From: Arthrobacter sp. UNC362MFTsu5.1
GTDB lineage: Bacteria > Actinomycetota > Actinomycetes > Actinomycetales > Micrococcaceae
Direction of reading: 5' to 3'
DNA length: 56,514 nucleotides
NCBI RefSeq assembly: GCF_000685965.1
Contig: NZ_JMLE01000031.1
Location: 1-56,514 of the forward strand
Part shown: piece after piece, positions 23,429-31,206 of the stretch
Position numbering within the stretch: position 1 is the first letter of the stretch
Layout of the letters: every line of letters starts with the position of its first letter
Notes under the pieces: model-generated
The model's input: the letters and a program-made list of their open reading frames with translations, nothing else
Database searches by the model: none
Told to the model about the DNA's origin: nothing
Made by a program: the position numbers and the translations under genes

Positions 23429-25168
23429 CTAGAGCCCCAGGGCTTCCCGAACGTCTCCCAGAACGCCGTCCAGGGCTGCCCGCGCCGCCTGCCGCGCCTC
23501 GGGCAGTTCCGCAGCTGAACCCACGCTGCGGACAACTTCGAGGTAGCACTTCAGTTTCGGCTCAGTGCCGCTGGGCCGGATGATCACCCGGCTGAGGTCC
23601 TTGGTGAGATAGAGCAGGCCGTCCGTCGGCGGCAGGTTTTCGCTGCCTTCGGCCAGGTCCTTGAACGTTTCGACGGCGGATCCGCCGAAGGATTCCGGCG
23701 GGCTCACCCGGAGCCGGTTCATCATGGCGTCCAGCAGGCCCAGGTCCGCGACTCGGATGCTGAGCTGGTCGCTGGCGTGCAGCCCGTGCACCAGGTACAG
23801 CTCGTCGAGGGTATCGAAAATCGTCTTGCCGTCGGCCTTGGCCGCGGCCGCAAGTTCCGCGATGAGCACTGCGGCGGAGATGCCGTCCTTGTCCCGGACC
23901 AGTTCCGGGGCCACACAGTAACCCAGCGCTTCCTCGTAGCCGTAGAGCAGGCCCGGAACGCGGGAGATCCACTTGAAGCCGGTCAGTGTCTCTTCGTGGG
24001 CGTACCCGGCCGCGGCGGCAATCTGCGCCAGCAGGCGTGAGGAAACGATCGAATTAGCGAAGACGCCGCGTGCCGCAGTTTCGCGGCCGGCGAGCCTGGC
24101 CGCAATGTGTGCCCCCAGCAGCGCGCCCACTTCGTCACCCCGAAGCATGCGCCACGCACCCGTGTCCGGATCCTTGGCGGCGACGGCTGCCCGGTCGGCG
24201 TCGGGGTCGTTGGCCAGCACGATGTCGGCGTCCACGCGGGCTGCCGTTTCCAGGGCCAGGTCAAGGGCACCGGGCTCCTCCGGGTTGGGGAAGTTCACGG
24301 TGGGGAAGTCCGGATCCGGCAGGGCCTGTTCCGACACCAGCGTGACGTCGCCGAATCCTGCCGCCTGCAGAACGGCAACGGCCGTCTCGCCGCCCACGCC
24401 GTGCATGGGGGTCAGGACGATCTTCAGGTCCCTGGCCGGGAACTGCGCGGGCAGGGCCAGGGCGGCCACCGCTGCCTCGTAGTCGGCGGTGATGGATGGG
24501 TCCAGCACAGTCCAGCCCGCCGGGGCGAGCGTGATGGAGTCCAGGGTGCCCACGCGGTCGATTTCCGCGGCGATCAGGGCGTCGTAGGGTGCCACGATCT
24601 GCGCCCCGCGCCCGCTTTCCTCCACAGCGTGCCGGCCGAGGTACACCTTGTAGCCGTTGTCCTGCGGCGGGTTGTGGCTGGCTGTCACCATCACGCCGCC
24701 ATCGCAATCCAGGGCCCGGACGGCGTAGGCCAGCAGCGGCGTCGGCAGCGCCTGCGGCATCAGGAAGGTCTCGATTCCCGCAGCAGTGAACACCGCGGCG
24801 GTCTCCTCCGCGAAAATGTCGGAGTTGTAGCGCGCGTCATAGCCGACGACGGCGCGGGGCCGGGTGCCCGGCGAGGCTTCCGCGACGGCGGCGGTCAGGA
24901 ACGCAGCGAAGCCTGCGGCCGCGCGCCGGACGACGACGCGGTTCATGCGGTTGGGACCGGGGCCAAGCTCAGCGCGGAGGCCTGCGGTGCCGAACTGCAG
25001 CGTTCCGCTGAAGCTGTCTTCAAGCTCCTGGCGGGCTGCAGGAACCCCATCCGAGGAAAGCTGGACGAGTTCTGTCAAAGCGGCGGCAGTTGCGGGATCC
25101 GGGTCCTGGGCGGCCCAGTCACGGGCGGCGCTCAAGAGCTGCGGAAATTCGGCATCGGAAGACGTCAT
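23429..25168 (-). CDS. Phospho-sugar mutase (phosphomannomutase/phosphoglucomutase family)
   Basis: 579 residues from ATG 25168 (MTSSDAEF). This alpha-D-phosphohexomutase interconverts the 1- and 6-phosphates of a hexose, or the 1- and 5-phosphates of a pentose. The four signature loops are present: active-site serine in TASHNPP near 161, metal loop DPDADR near 322, the sugar loop in GYEEALGYC and the phosphate loop RPSGTEPK near 531. The substrate cannot be told from motifs; length and loops fit the PgmB/ManB-type enzymes often found beside purine nucleoside phosphorylase (phosphopentomutase role), which lies just beyond the Rrf2 gene. A TAGCTT hexamer 7 bases before the ATG suggests a leaderless transcript. 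Confidence 0.9.
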   Translation of the reverse strand: MTSSDAEFPQLLSAARDWAAQDPDPATAAALTELVQLSSDGVPAARQELEDSFSGTLQFGTAGLRAELGPGPNRMNRVVVRRAAAGFAAFLTAAVAEASPGTRPRAVVGYDARYNSDIFAEETAAVFTAAGIETFLMPQALPTPLLAYAVRALDCDGGVMVTASHNPPQDNGYKVYLGRHAVEESGRGAQIVAPYDALIAAEIDRVGTLDSITLAPAGWTVLDPSITADYEAAVAALALPAQFPARDLKIVLTPMHGVGGETAVAVLQAAGFGDVTLVSEQALPDPDFPTVNFPNPEEPGALDLALETAARVDADIVLANDPDADRAAVAAKDPDTGAWRMLRGDEVGALLGAHIAARLAGRETAARGVFANSIVSSRLLAQIAAAAGYAHEETLTGFKWISRVPGLLYGYEEALGYCVAPELVRDKDGISAAVLIAELAAAAKADGKTIFDTLDELYLVHGLHASDQLSIRVADLGLLDAMMNRLRVSPPESFGGSAVETFKDLAEGSENLPPTDGLLYLTKDLSRVIIRPSGTEPKLKCYLEVVRSVGSAAELPEARQAARAALDGVLGDVREALGL

Positions 25169-25228
25169 AGGAACAAAGCTATCGCCTAACGACCCGGATG
25201 CGATGCCCGGCATGCGCAACCCGGAACC

Positions 25229-25265
25229 TTGACAGTAAATTTTCCGGACACGTAATGTCTGAAAA
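25229..25265 (+). promoter_or_regulatory. Promoter and likely autoregulatory operator of the Rrf2 gene
   Basis: Consensus -35 TTGACA at 25229-25234, an 18-bp spacer and -10 TAATGT at 25253-25258. The -10 ends 7 bases before the ATG at 25266, so transcription should start at or within a base of the start codon. A dyad GACA-N5-TGTC with flanking TTTC/GAAA (about 25242-25264) covers the -10, a natural site for repression by the gene product. Confidence 0.75.
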
Positions 25266-25754
25266 ATGAAGATGGGGCAGGGGGTTGAGTGGTCGCTGCA
25301 CTGCTGCGTCAACATGTCCTGGGCCCCCGCCGGGGAAGCCGTAAACAGTGCCAGGCTGGCGGAGCTGTATCAGTTGCCGGCGGCGTACCTGAACAAGCAG
25401 CTTCAGGCACTGGTCCGCGCCGGTATCCTGTCCTCCGTATCCGGACCCCGCGGCGGGTTCCACCTGGCGCAGCCTGCGGAAAAGATCACCGTGCTGGACG
25501 TTGTCCTTGCCATTGAAGGTCCGGAACCGGCGTTTCGCTGCGAATCCATCCTCGCGAACACGCCCGGCGCAGAGCCCGGCGAGGACTACCTGCGCAGCTG
25601 CCTCGTGTCGCAGACCATGCGGCAGGCCGAGCTTGTCTGGCGCCAGACGCTGTCCCGGCAGACCATCGCCGGCATTGCCGCCTCGGTTGAGCGGAAGTTT
25701 CCCGGCTCACGGAAGGACGTGCTCCGCCGGCTGATGCCCGCCAGGAAGCAGTAG
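25266..25754 (+). CDS. Rrf2-family transcriptional regulator
   Basis: 162 residues. A winged helix at the N-terminus (LAELYQLPAAYLNKQLQALVRAGILSSVSG, then PRGGFHLAQP) is followed by a dimerisation helix. Only two cysteines fall in the sensor region (FRCESI near 98 and YLRSCLVS near 118), so an IscR/NsrR-type three-Cys cluster site is not complete; thiol sensing or a different ligand set is possible. It is divergent from the mutase gene, and its stop (25752-25754) directly abuts the stop of pnp on the other strand. The target genes are unknown. Confidence 0.88.
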   Translation: MKMGQGVEWSLHCCVNMSWAPAGEAVNSARLAELYQLPAAYLNKQLQALVRAGILSSVSGPRGGFHLAQPAEKITVLDVVLAIEGPEPAFRCESILANTPGAEPGEDYLRSCLVSQTMRQAELVWRQTLSRQTIAGIAASVERKFPGSRKDVLRRLMPARKQ

Positions 25755-26573
25755 TCAGAGCTTGGCGATGATTTCGGCGAGCAGCTTGGAGATGCGCGGG
25801 CCGGCAGCCTGCCCGGCTTCCAGCACTTCCTGGTGGCTCAGCGGCACCGGGCTGATTCCGGCGGCGAGGTTGGTCACCAGCGAGATGCCGAAGACCTCCA
25901 TGCCTGCATGACGGGCGGCGATGGCTTCGAGCGCTGTGGACATGCCCACCAGGTCGGCACCGATCCGCTTGGCATACTGCACTTCCGCCGGAGTCTCGTA
26001 GTGCGGTCCGGTGAACTGCGCATAAATGCCCTCGTCGAGGGAAGGGTCCACTTCGCGGGCCAGTCCGCGGATCCGTGCAGAGTAGAGATCTGTCAGGTCA
26101 ACGAAGGTTGCGCCTTCCAGCGGGGACGTGGCGGTGAGGTTTATGTGATCTTTGATGAGCACGGGTGTGCCGGGAGCCCAGTCCTCGTTGAGGCCGCCGC
26201 AGCCGTTCGTCACCACCAGGACCTTGCAGCCGGCCGCGGCGGCGGTCCGTACTCCGTGAACCACGGCGCGGACGCCCTTGCCTTCGTAGTAGTGCGTCCG
26301 GGCGCCGAGCACCAGGGCGCGCTTGCCTTCCCGGGTCAGGACGGAGCGGATGGTGCCTACATGGCCCTCCACCGCCGGCGCATGGAAGCCGGGCACTTCG
26401 TCCGCGGACAGCGTGGCTGTGGTCTCGCCGATCAGGTCCGCGGCGTCGCCCCAGCCGGAGCCGAGCACCAGCGCGACGTCGTGGCTGTCCACGCCCGTCT
26501 CCTCGGCGATGTAGTCGGCGGCCGCGCGGGCGGCGTCAAAAGGGTCCGTGTTCAGGAATTCTGTATTACTCAC
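25755..26573 (-). CDS. punA: Purine nucleoside phosphorylase
   Basis: 272 residues from GTG 26573. It phosphorolyses purine (deoxy)nucleosides to base and (deoxy)ribose 1-phosphate. Trimeric-type PNP motifs are clear: VLGSGWG near 37, HVGTIRSVL, RTHYYEG near 92, VVTNGCGGLN near 122, FTGPHYETPAE near 186 and VGMSTALEA near 208. A TAACTT hexamer on minus (26585-26580) lies exactly 6 bases before the GTG, so the mRNA is probably leaderless. It works in the same salvage route as deoC and the nearby phospho-sugar mutase. Its stop codon touches the stop of the convergent Rrf2 gene with no base between. Confidence 0.95.
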   Translation of the reverse strand: MSNTEFLNTDPFDAARAAADYIAEETGVDSHDVALVLGSGWGDAADLIGETTATLSADEVPGFHAPAVEGHVGTIRSVLTREGKRALVLGARTHYYEGKGVRAVVHGVRTAAAAGCKVLVVTNGCGGLNEDWAPGTPVLIKDHINLTATSPLEGATFVDLTDLYSARIRGLAREVDPSLDEGIYAQFTGPHYETPAEVQYAKRIGADLVGMSTALEAIAARHAGMEVFGISLVTNLAAGISPVPLSHQEVLEAGQAAGPRISKLLAEIIAKL

Positions 26574-26668
26574 TGGTACAAGTTATCGTGCCCGCGGCGC
26601 CCTGCCCAGCAGTGGCGCAGGTCCCTTTTATTGGTGCGCGGCGCCGCATGGGTAGAGAATGGATCTTT

Positions 26669-28084
26669 GTGACTACGCATCCGGATTTCAGCTCACCTCG
26701 CATCGCAATACTCGGCGGAGGGCCCGGCGGCTATGAAGCCGCCATGGTGGCCGCCTCACTGGGGGCGCAAGTCACCATCGTTGAGCGGGCGGGCCTCGGC
26801 GGCTCGGCGGTGCTTACCGACGTCGTGCCTTCCAAAACCCTGATCGCGACGGCGGACCTGATGACCCGCGTCGGTGAGGCGGGGGAGCTGGGAGTGAAGT
26901 TCGACGTCGACGGCGGCGATTTCGCCCCGGTGATGAGGGCGGACCTGAAGCACATCAACGACCGGCTGCTCAACCTTGCGCGGAAGCAGTCCGAGGACAT
27001 CCGGGCAGGGCTGGAACACCAGGGCGTGCGCATCCTCATCGGGTCCGGCCGGCTGCTGGACAGCCACACCATCGAGGTCCTCACTGCTGAAGGCACCGAG
27101 ACGGTGGAAGCGGACACCATCCTGCTCGCGGTGGGCGCCCACCCGCGCGAACTTTTCACCGCCCGGCCGGACGGCGAGCGGATCCTGAACTGGGCGCAGA
27201 TCTATGACATGGACGAGCTCCCCGAGGAACTCATCGTGGTGGGCTCCGGCGTTACCGGCGCGGAGTTCGCGTCCGCCTACAACGGCCTGGGCTCCAAGGT
27301 CACCCTGATTTCCAGCCGCGACCGGGTGCTGCCGGGCTCGGACACCGACGCCGCAGAGGTCCTGGAAGGCGTTTTTGAACGCCGCGGCGTAAAGGTGCTC
27401 TCCCGTTCCCGCGCGGAAACGGTCGAGCGGACGGACGACGGCGTGGTGGTCACCCTGGGTGACGGCTCCAAGGTCACCGGCAGCCACTGCCTGGTCTGCG
27501 TGGGCTCCATCCCGAACACGGCAGGCATCGGCCTCGAGGAAGCCGGCGTGGCCCTCACCGAAGCCGGACACATCAAAGTGGACGGCGTCTCCCGCACCAC
27601 GGCACCGAACATCTACGCGGCAGGCGACTGCACCGGCGTCCTTGCCCTCGCCTCCGTCGCGGCCATGCAGGGACGCATCGCAGTGGCCCACTTCATGGGC
27701 GACAGCGTCACCCCGCTGAAGCTGCACCAGGTGGCCTCCAACATCTTCACCTCACCGGAGATCGCGTCGGTCGGCGTGTCCGAGGCGGAGATCGACTCCG
27801 GCAAATACCAGGGCGACGTGATCAAGCTGTCGCTGCGCAGCAACGCCCGAGCCAAGATGCGCAACCACCGCGACGGCTTCATCAAGATCTTCGCCCGCAA
27901 AGGCTCCGGAACCGTGATCGGCGGCGTGGTGGTCGGCCCGAACGCGTCCGAGCTGATCTTCGCGATTTCCATCGCGGTGACGCAGAAACTGCACGTCGAC
28001 GACGTTGCCAGCACCTTTACGGTGTACCCGTCACTCAGCGGTTCCATCTCGGAAGCGGCACGCCGCCTGCACGTACACATGTAG
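26669..28084 (+). CDS. NAD(P)H-quinone-reductase-type flavoprotein (disulfide-reductase fold, redox cysteines lost)
   Basis: 471 residues if it starts at GTG 26669 (VTTHPDFSS); ATG 26648 adds 7 residues. The fold is that of lipoamide dehydrogenase: FAD motif ILGGGPGGYEAA near 15, NAD motif VVGSGVTGAEFAS near 190, second FAD motif IYAAGDCTG near 315, and a C-terminal dimerisation domain ending in TFTVYPSLSGSISEAARRL. The redox-active CxxxxC pair is gone: the segment reads GGSAVLTDVVPSKT near 46-59. This matches the mycobacterial LpdA (Rv3303c) group, which reduces quinones rather than disulfides. It is divergent from pnp across 95 bases. Confidence 0.9.
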   Translation: MTTHPDFSSPRIAILGGGPGGYEAAMVAASLGAQVTIVERAGLGGSAVLTDVVPSKTLIATADLMTRVGEAGELGVKFDVDGGDFAPVMRADLKHINDRLLNLARKQSEDIRAGLEHQGVRILIGSGRLLDSHTIEVLTAEGTETVEADTILLAVGAHPRELFTARPDGERILNWAQIYDMDELPEELIVVGSGVTGAEFASAYNGLGSKVTLISSRDRVLPGSDTDAAEVLEGVFERRGVKVLSRSRAETVERTDDGVVVTLGDGSKVTGSHCLVCVGSIPNTAGIGLEEAGVALTEAGHIKVDGVSRTTAPNIYAAGDCTGVLALASVAAMQGRIAVAHFMGDSVTPLKLHQVASNIFTSPEIASVGVSEAEIDSGKYQGDVIKLSLRSNARAKMRNHRDGFIKIFARKGSGTVIGGVVVGPNASELIFAISIAVTQKLHVDDVASTFTVYPSLSGSISEAARRLHVHM

Positions 28085-28122
28085 CGTCCGGTGGTTGAGC
28101 CTGTCCCCGTGGTTGACCCTGC

Positions 28123-28764
28123 CTAGGCAGGTGCGGCCCGGATGGTTTCCGCGGACTCTGCGGAACGGGACATCCGGGCTGCCGCCAGGTACACCAGCCC
28201 GGTAATCAGCGGAATCACGCTGATGGCGGAGAGCGACACTATTCCAGCGAGGCTCCCCAGGGCTGAGAAGGCTATCGGGCCGAGGCCGAGGGCCACGAGC
28301 AGCCAGCCCGCAGCGTCCGTCCGTTTCAAGCCCAGGACTGCTGCCGGTAGGGCGAGCACCAGAATTGCGACGGCGCGGACGGGGCCATTGGCGTTCTCGA
28401 AGGCGCGCCACGATGCGGAATCCACGGCGAACCACATCCCTGCCACCACCAGCAACGCGGTCAGCACGGCCAGCGCCGGTGCAGCCCACCCGGGACGAAG
28501 CCAGGCAAGTACGGCCAGCGCGGCCAGCGGAACAGCCCAGGAGAGGACTATCATGAGGCCTTCGGTGCCGCCGGGATCAGTCAGGGCGTAACCGCTGATG
28601 AACAGGCCGGCGAGGACCGTAAACGCGGCCATGATCGCTGTTGCCGTCCACATCAGTGCTCTTGCCTGGGCGGATCGGTCCAGCTTCCGCAGGGAGACGA
28701 TGCCCATCACGGCGGCAACCACGATGAGTGCGGCCGCGGCCAGGAAGATCGTGACGGCGAACAT
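28123..28764 (-). CDS. Polytopic membrane protein of unknown function
   Basis: 213 residues from ATG 28764, with an AGGGAGG ribosome site. Six to seven hydrophobic segments fill the protein from residue 3 to about 195, ending in a short polar tail. No transporter or enzyme signature is recognised. It is convergent with the flavoprotein reductase gene, ending 38 bases from it. Confidence 0.78.
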   Translation of the reverse strand: MFAVTIFLAAAALIVVAAVMGIVSLRKLDRSAQARALMWTATAIMAAFTVLAGLFISGYALTDPGGTEGLMIVLSWAVPLAALAVLAWLRPGWAAPALAVLTALLVVAGMWFAVDSASWRAFENANGPVRAVAILVLALPAAVLGLKRTDAAGWLLVALGLGPIAFSALGSLAGIVSLSAISVIPLITGLVYLAAARMSRSAESAETIRAAPA

Positions 28765-28805
28765 GGCAACCCTCCCTTGGACCCACGGACTCTAGCTTCC
28801 ATGAC

Positions 28806-28835
28806 ACCCCTTGCCCCTTGTGCAGGGCAAGGGGT
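28806..28835 (-). terminator. Hairpin downstream of the lipoprotein gene
   Basis: An 11-bp perfect stem (28806-28816 with 28825-28835) and an 8-nt loop, just past the lipoprotein stop on minus. It lacks a T tract, so the terminator call is tentative. Confidence 0.5.
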
Positions 28836-28867
28836 CCAAGGTCCCTCAAAACCTCGTGCGGGCGTCC

Positions 28868-29512
28868 CTACCGGATGACAGCGAGAATGATCTTGAGGGC
28901 GTCCTCAGGCATGGTGCCAGGAACGTTGCCCAAAGAAGCGTTGTACATATGGCTGCCGGTGCAGACCTGGGCTTCATAGACACCAGCCTTTTCCGTGGCG
29001 GTCCAAGCGGACCACCCCCGTTCGCGGGCGAGGGCATCGACGTGTGTCACCCCGGGAGCCAACGCACTGTACGTACAGCTGGCGGTCAGCAACGCCTGGA
29101 TCTCGTCGGCCTCTGATAGTTCCGCAAAAGTCAGCACGGCAAAGGGTCTGGTTTCGTCACCGGCTGCTTCAGAATAGGCGCAGCCGCTCGAGTCCTGGGG
29201 CTCCGGGGCTTCGCTCTCGGGCTCATAGCGTGACAGCCCCGGAAAACGCGCCAAATATACCTCTCCGGCCGCGCAGAAGTCCGGCACCGGAAGGCCGGAC
29301 GAGGGAAGGCCGGACGAGGGAAGCCCGGACGAGGGAAGCCCGGAGGGAGGACCCGCAAGGGGGCCGGACGTTTCCGGCGACGCGGCAACGGTGGCAGTAG
29401 CCTGCTGGACACCTGGTTCTGTACCGGACGCAGCCGGCCCCGCCACTGGGGCGGCGCACCCCGAAGCCAACAGTGTCCCTGCAGCCAGAACGCCCCACGC
29501 AGCCTGGTTCAC
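28868..29512 (-). CDS. Secreted lipoprotein (DUF3558-like)
   Basis: 214 residues from GTG 29512 with a G-rich ribosome site. A short signal ends in the lipobox LLASGC, so Cys19 should be lipidated. A low-complexity linker with repeated SGLPS units (about 58-74) leads to a compact domain with four cysteines (DFCAAGE, SSGCAYS, TASCTYS, AQVCTGS), which suggests two disulfides. Size, cysteine pattern and lipoprotein nature resemble the DUF3558 family of actinobacteria. Function is unknown. Confidence 0.8.
   Translation of the reverse strand: MNQAAWGVLAAGTLLASGCAAPVAGPAASGTEPGVQQATATVAASPETSGPLAGPPSGLPSSGLPSSGLPSSGLPVPDFCAAGEVYLARFPGLSRYEPESEAPEPQDSSGCAYSEAAGDETRPFAVLTFAELSEADEIQALLTASCTYSALAPGVTHVDALARERGWSAWTATEKAGVYEAQVCTGSHMYNASLGNVPGTMPEDALKIILAVIR
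29291..29348. repeat. 15-bp tandem repeat in the lipoprotein gene
   Basis: Three full 15-bp copies (29291-29305, 29306-29320, 29321-29335) and a partial fourth, differing by single bases, encode the repeated SGLPS linker in frame. Confidence 0.93.
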
Positions 29513-29562
29513 TGCACCCCCAACCCTCGATGATGGTTCAGGCTAGCAGGCGGGGACACAGG

Positions 29563-29594
29563 AGCGGCAGGACCCCCGAGGGGCCCCTGCCGCT
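29563..29594 (-). terminator. Terminator-like hairpin below nasB
   Basis: A 9-bp stem (29563-29571 with 29586-29594) plus an inner CCCC/GGGG pairing (29574-29577 with 29580-29583). It lies 10 bases past the nasB stop on the minus strand. No T run follows. Confidence 0.6.
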
Positions 29595-29604
29595 TCACGT
29601 CACG

Positions 29605-31206
29605 TCAGGCGGCTGTTGCCGCCTGGAAGTGTTTTTCGATGATGTCCTTGATGTCGGAGTGGCAGCCGCCGCAGCCGGTGCCCGCGCGGGTGGCTCCGGA
29701 AACCTCGGCCACGGTGGAGCACCCGTCAGTAACGGCGTCCTGGATCTTGGTTCCGCTGACGCCGGCGCACCGGCAGACGGTGCGCGCCGGGTCGGTGTTG
29801 GCAGCGGCAGCCAGCTGGTCCGGGCCGTCCAGCCGCAGCAGCAGCGACCTGTCGGCCGGGAGTTCGTCGCCGCGCTCAAACAGCGACACCAGCTCCGCAG
29901 CAGTGCGCGGCATCCCCACGGCCACGAGGCCTTCCAGGACTCCGCCGCGCGTGGTCATTTTGACGTAGCGGCCGTGTTCCGGATCCGCCCACTGCGCAAT
30001 CTGCAGGCGCGGGCGGCCGTCGACGGCGCCGGCCGTGAGTACTTCCTCGTCCCACGGTTCGGCGGCGTTGTCGCCGGCCACGGCCATGTTCAGGCCGCGT
30101 GCCTTGAGAACAACGACGCCCGGCTTCTCCATCGGGAGTTCCGGCAGGGCATTGGCAACCTCCGCCGACGCGGCTTCGCTGCCGCCTTCAGCCGATGCCT
30201 CGGCTGATCCCTCGGCAAGAAGTGTCAGGTACTCGGCGAGCCACTCGGCCTGCCGCCAGCCGGGTCCCACCAGGCCGGACGGGCCGGGGGCGGTGCGACA
30301 GTCGCTGCAGGACGGATCCGGGCAGCGGACTTCGGCGCAGTCGCCGATCGCGAAAATGTGCGGCTCGTGGTGTGCCCGCAGCTTGTGGTCCACCAGGATG
30401 CCCGTGGCCGTGGACAGCCCGCAGCCTTCGGCCAGTTCCACGCGGGGCCGCACGCCGCAGGACAGCACCAGCAGGTCGCCGTCGATCGCTGAACCGTCAT
30501 CGAGCAGCAGGGCGGAGAATCCGCCGTCGGGAGCGTTGTGCTCAAGGCCGGTGGAGCGCGCGTTGCCGGCCATCCGGACGCCGCAGTTGCGCAGGTTGGC
30601 GGCCAGCACCGCACCGCCGCCGCGGTCGATGTTGCGGCCGAGCGGGTGCGGCCCGTTGTGGACCACGGTCACGGTAGCGCCTTCCTCGGCGGCGGCCAGC
30701 GCCGTCTCGAGTCCGAGGACGCCGCCGCCCAGGACAACCACGCGCTTGCCGCCGGAAACGGCCGAACGAAGCACCTCGGCGTCGCGCAGGTCGCGCAGGG
30801 CGGTCACGCCGGCGGGCAGCACGGGGTGGGCCGGGTCCGGGTTGAGGCCGGTCAGGTTGGGAATAACCGGACGGGAGCCGGTGGCGAACACCAGGCGGTC
30901 ATAGTGCGGCGTGGTGCCATCGGTGAGGATCACCTGCTGCCGGGCGCGGTCCACGCGGCGGACGCGGACGCCGAGCCGGACATCCACGCCGTCGGCGATC
31001 AGGGCAGCGGCGTCGGACAGCGCCAGCGCCGCGGCCGTGGTGCGCCCGACGCCGAGGTCGGCCACGAGCACGCGGTTGTATGCGGCGTCTGCTTCCTCGC
31101 CGATCACCGTCAGGCGGACGAGCCCGCTGCGAACTGCCGGCAGCAGCTCGTCGATCAGCCGTGCGGCAACCGGACCAAAGCCAACAACTACAATCTGCTC
31201 ACTCAT
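29605..31206 (-). CDS. nasB: Nitrate reductase electron-transfer subunit (NADH:flavoprotein with BFD domain)
   Basis: 533 residues from ATG 31206 (MSEQIVVVG). It passes electrons from NAD(P)H to the catalytic subunit NasC. Domains: FAD motif VVVGFGPVAAR at 6-16, YDRLVFATGSRP, NAD motif VVVLGGGVLGLETA near 170, IFAIGDCAE near 288, a rubredoxin-reductase-type C-terminal region, and a BFD-like [2Fe-2S] domain with CRCAG near 480 and GCGGC near 510. An extra cysteine cluster (DCAEVRCPDPSCSDC, about 290-304) directly follows the second FAD motif. The start overlaps the nasC stop by 4 bases (ATGA 31203-31206). Confidence 0.9.
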   Translation of the reverse strand: MSEQIVVVGFGPVAARLIDELLPAVRSGLVRLTVIGEEADAAYNRVLVADLGVGRTTAAALALSDAAALIADGVDVRLGVRVRRVDRARQQVILTDGTTPHYDRLVFATGSRPVIPNLTGLNPDPAHPVLPAGVTALRDLRDAEVLRSAVSGGKRVVVLGGGVLGLETALAAAEEGATVTVVHNGPHPLGRNIDRGGGAVLAANLRNCGVRMAGNARSTGLEHNAPDGGFSALLLDDGSAIDGDLLVLSCGVRPRVELAEGCGLSTATGILVDHKLRAHHEPHIFAIGDCAEVRCPDPSCSDCRTAPGPSGLVGPGWRQAEWLAEYLTLLAEGSAEASAEGGSEAASAEVANALPELPMEKPGVVVLKARGLNMAVAGDNAAEPWDEEVLTAGAVDGRPRLQIAQWADPEHGRYVKMTTRGGVLEGLVAVGMPRTAAELVSLFERGDELPADRSLLLRLDGPDQLAAAANTDPARTVCRCAGVSGTKIQDAVTDGCSTVAEVSGATRAGTGCGGCHSDIKDIIEKHFQAATAA

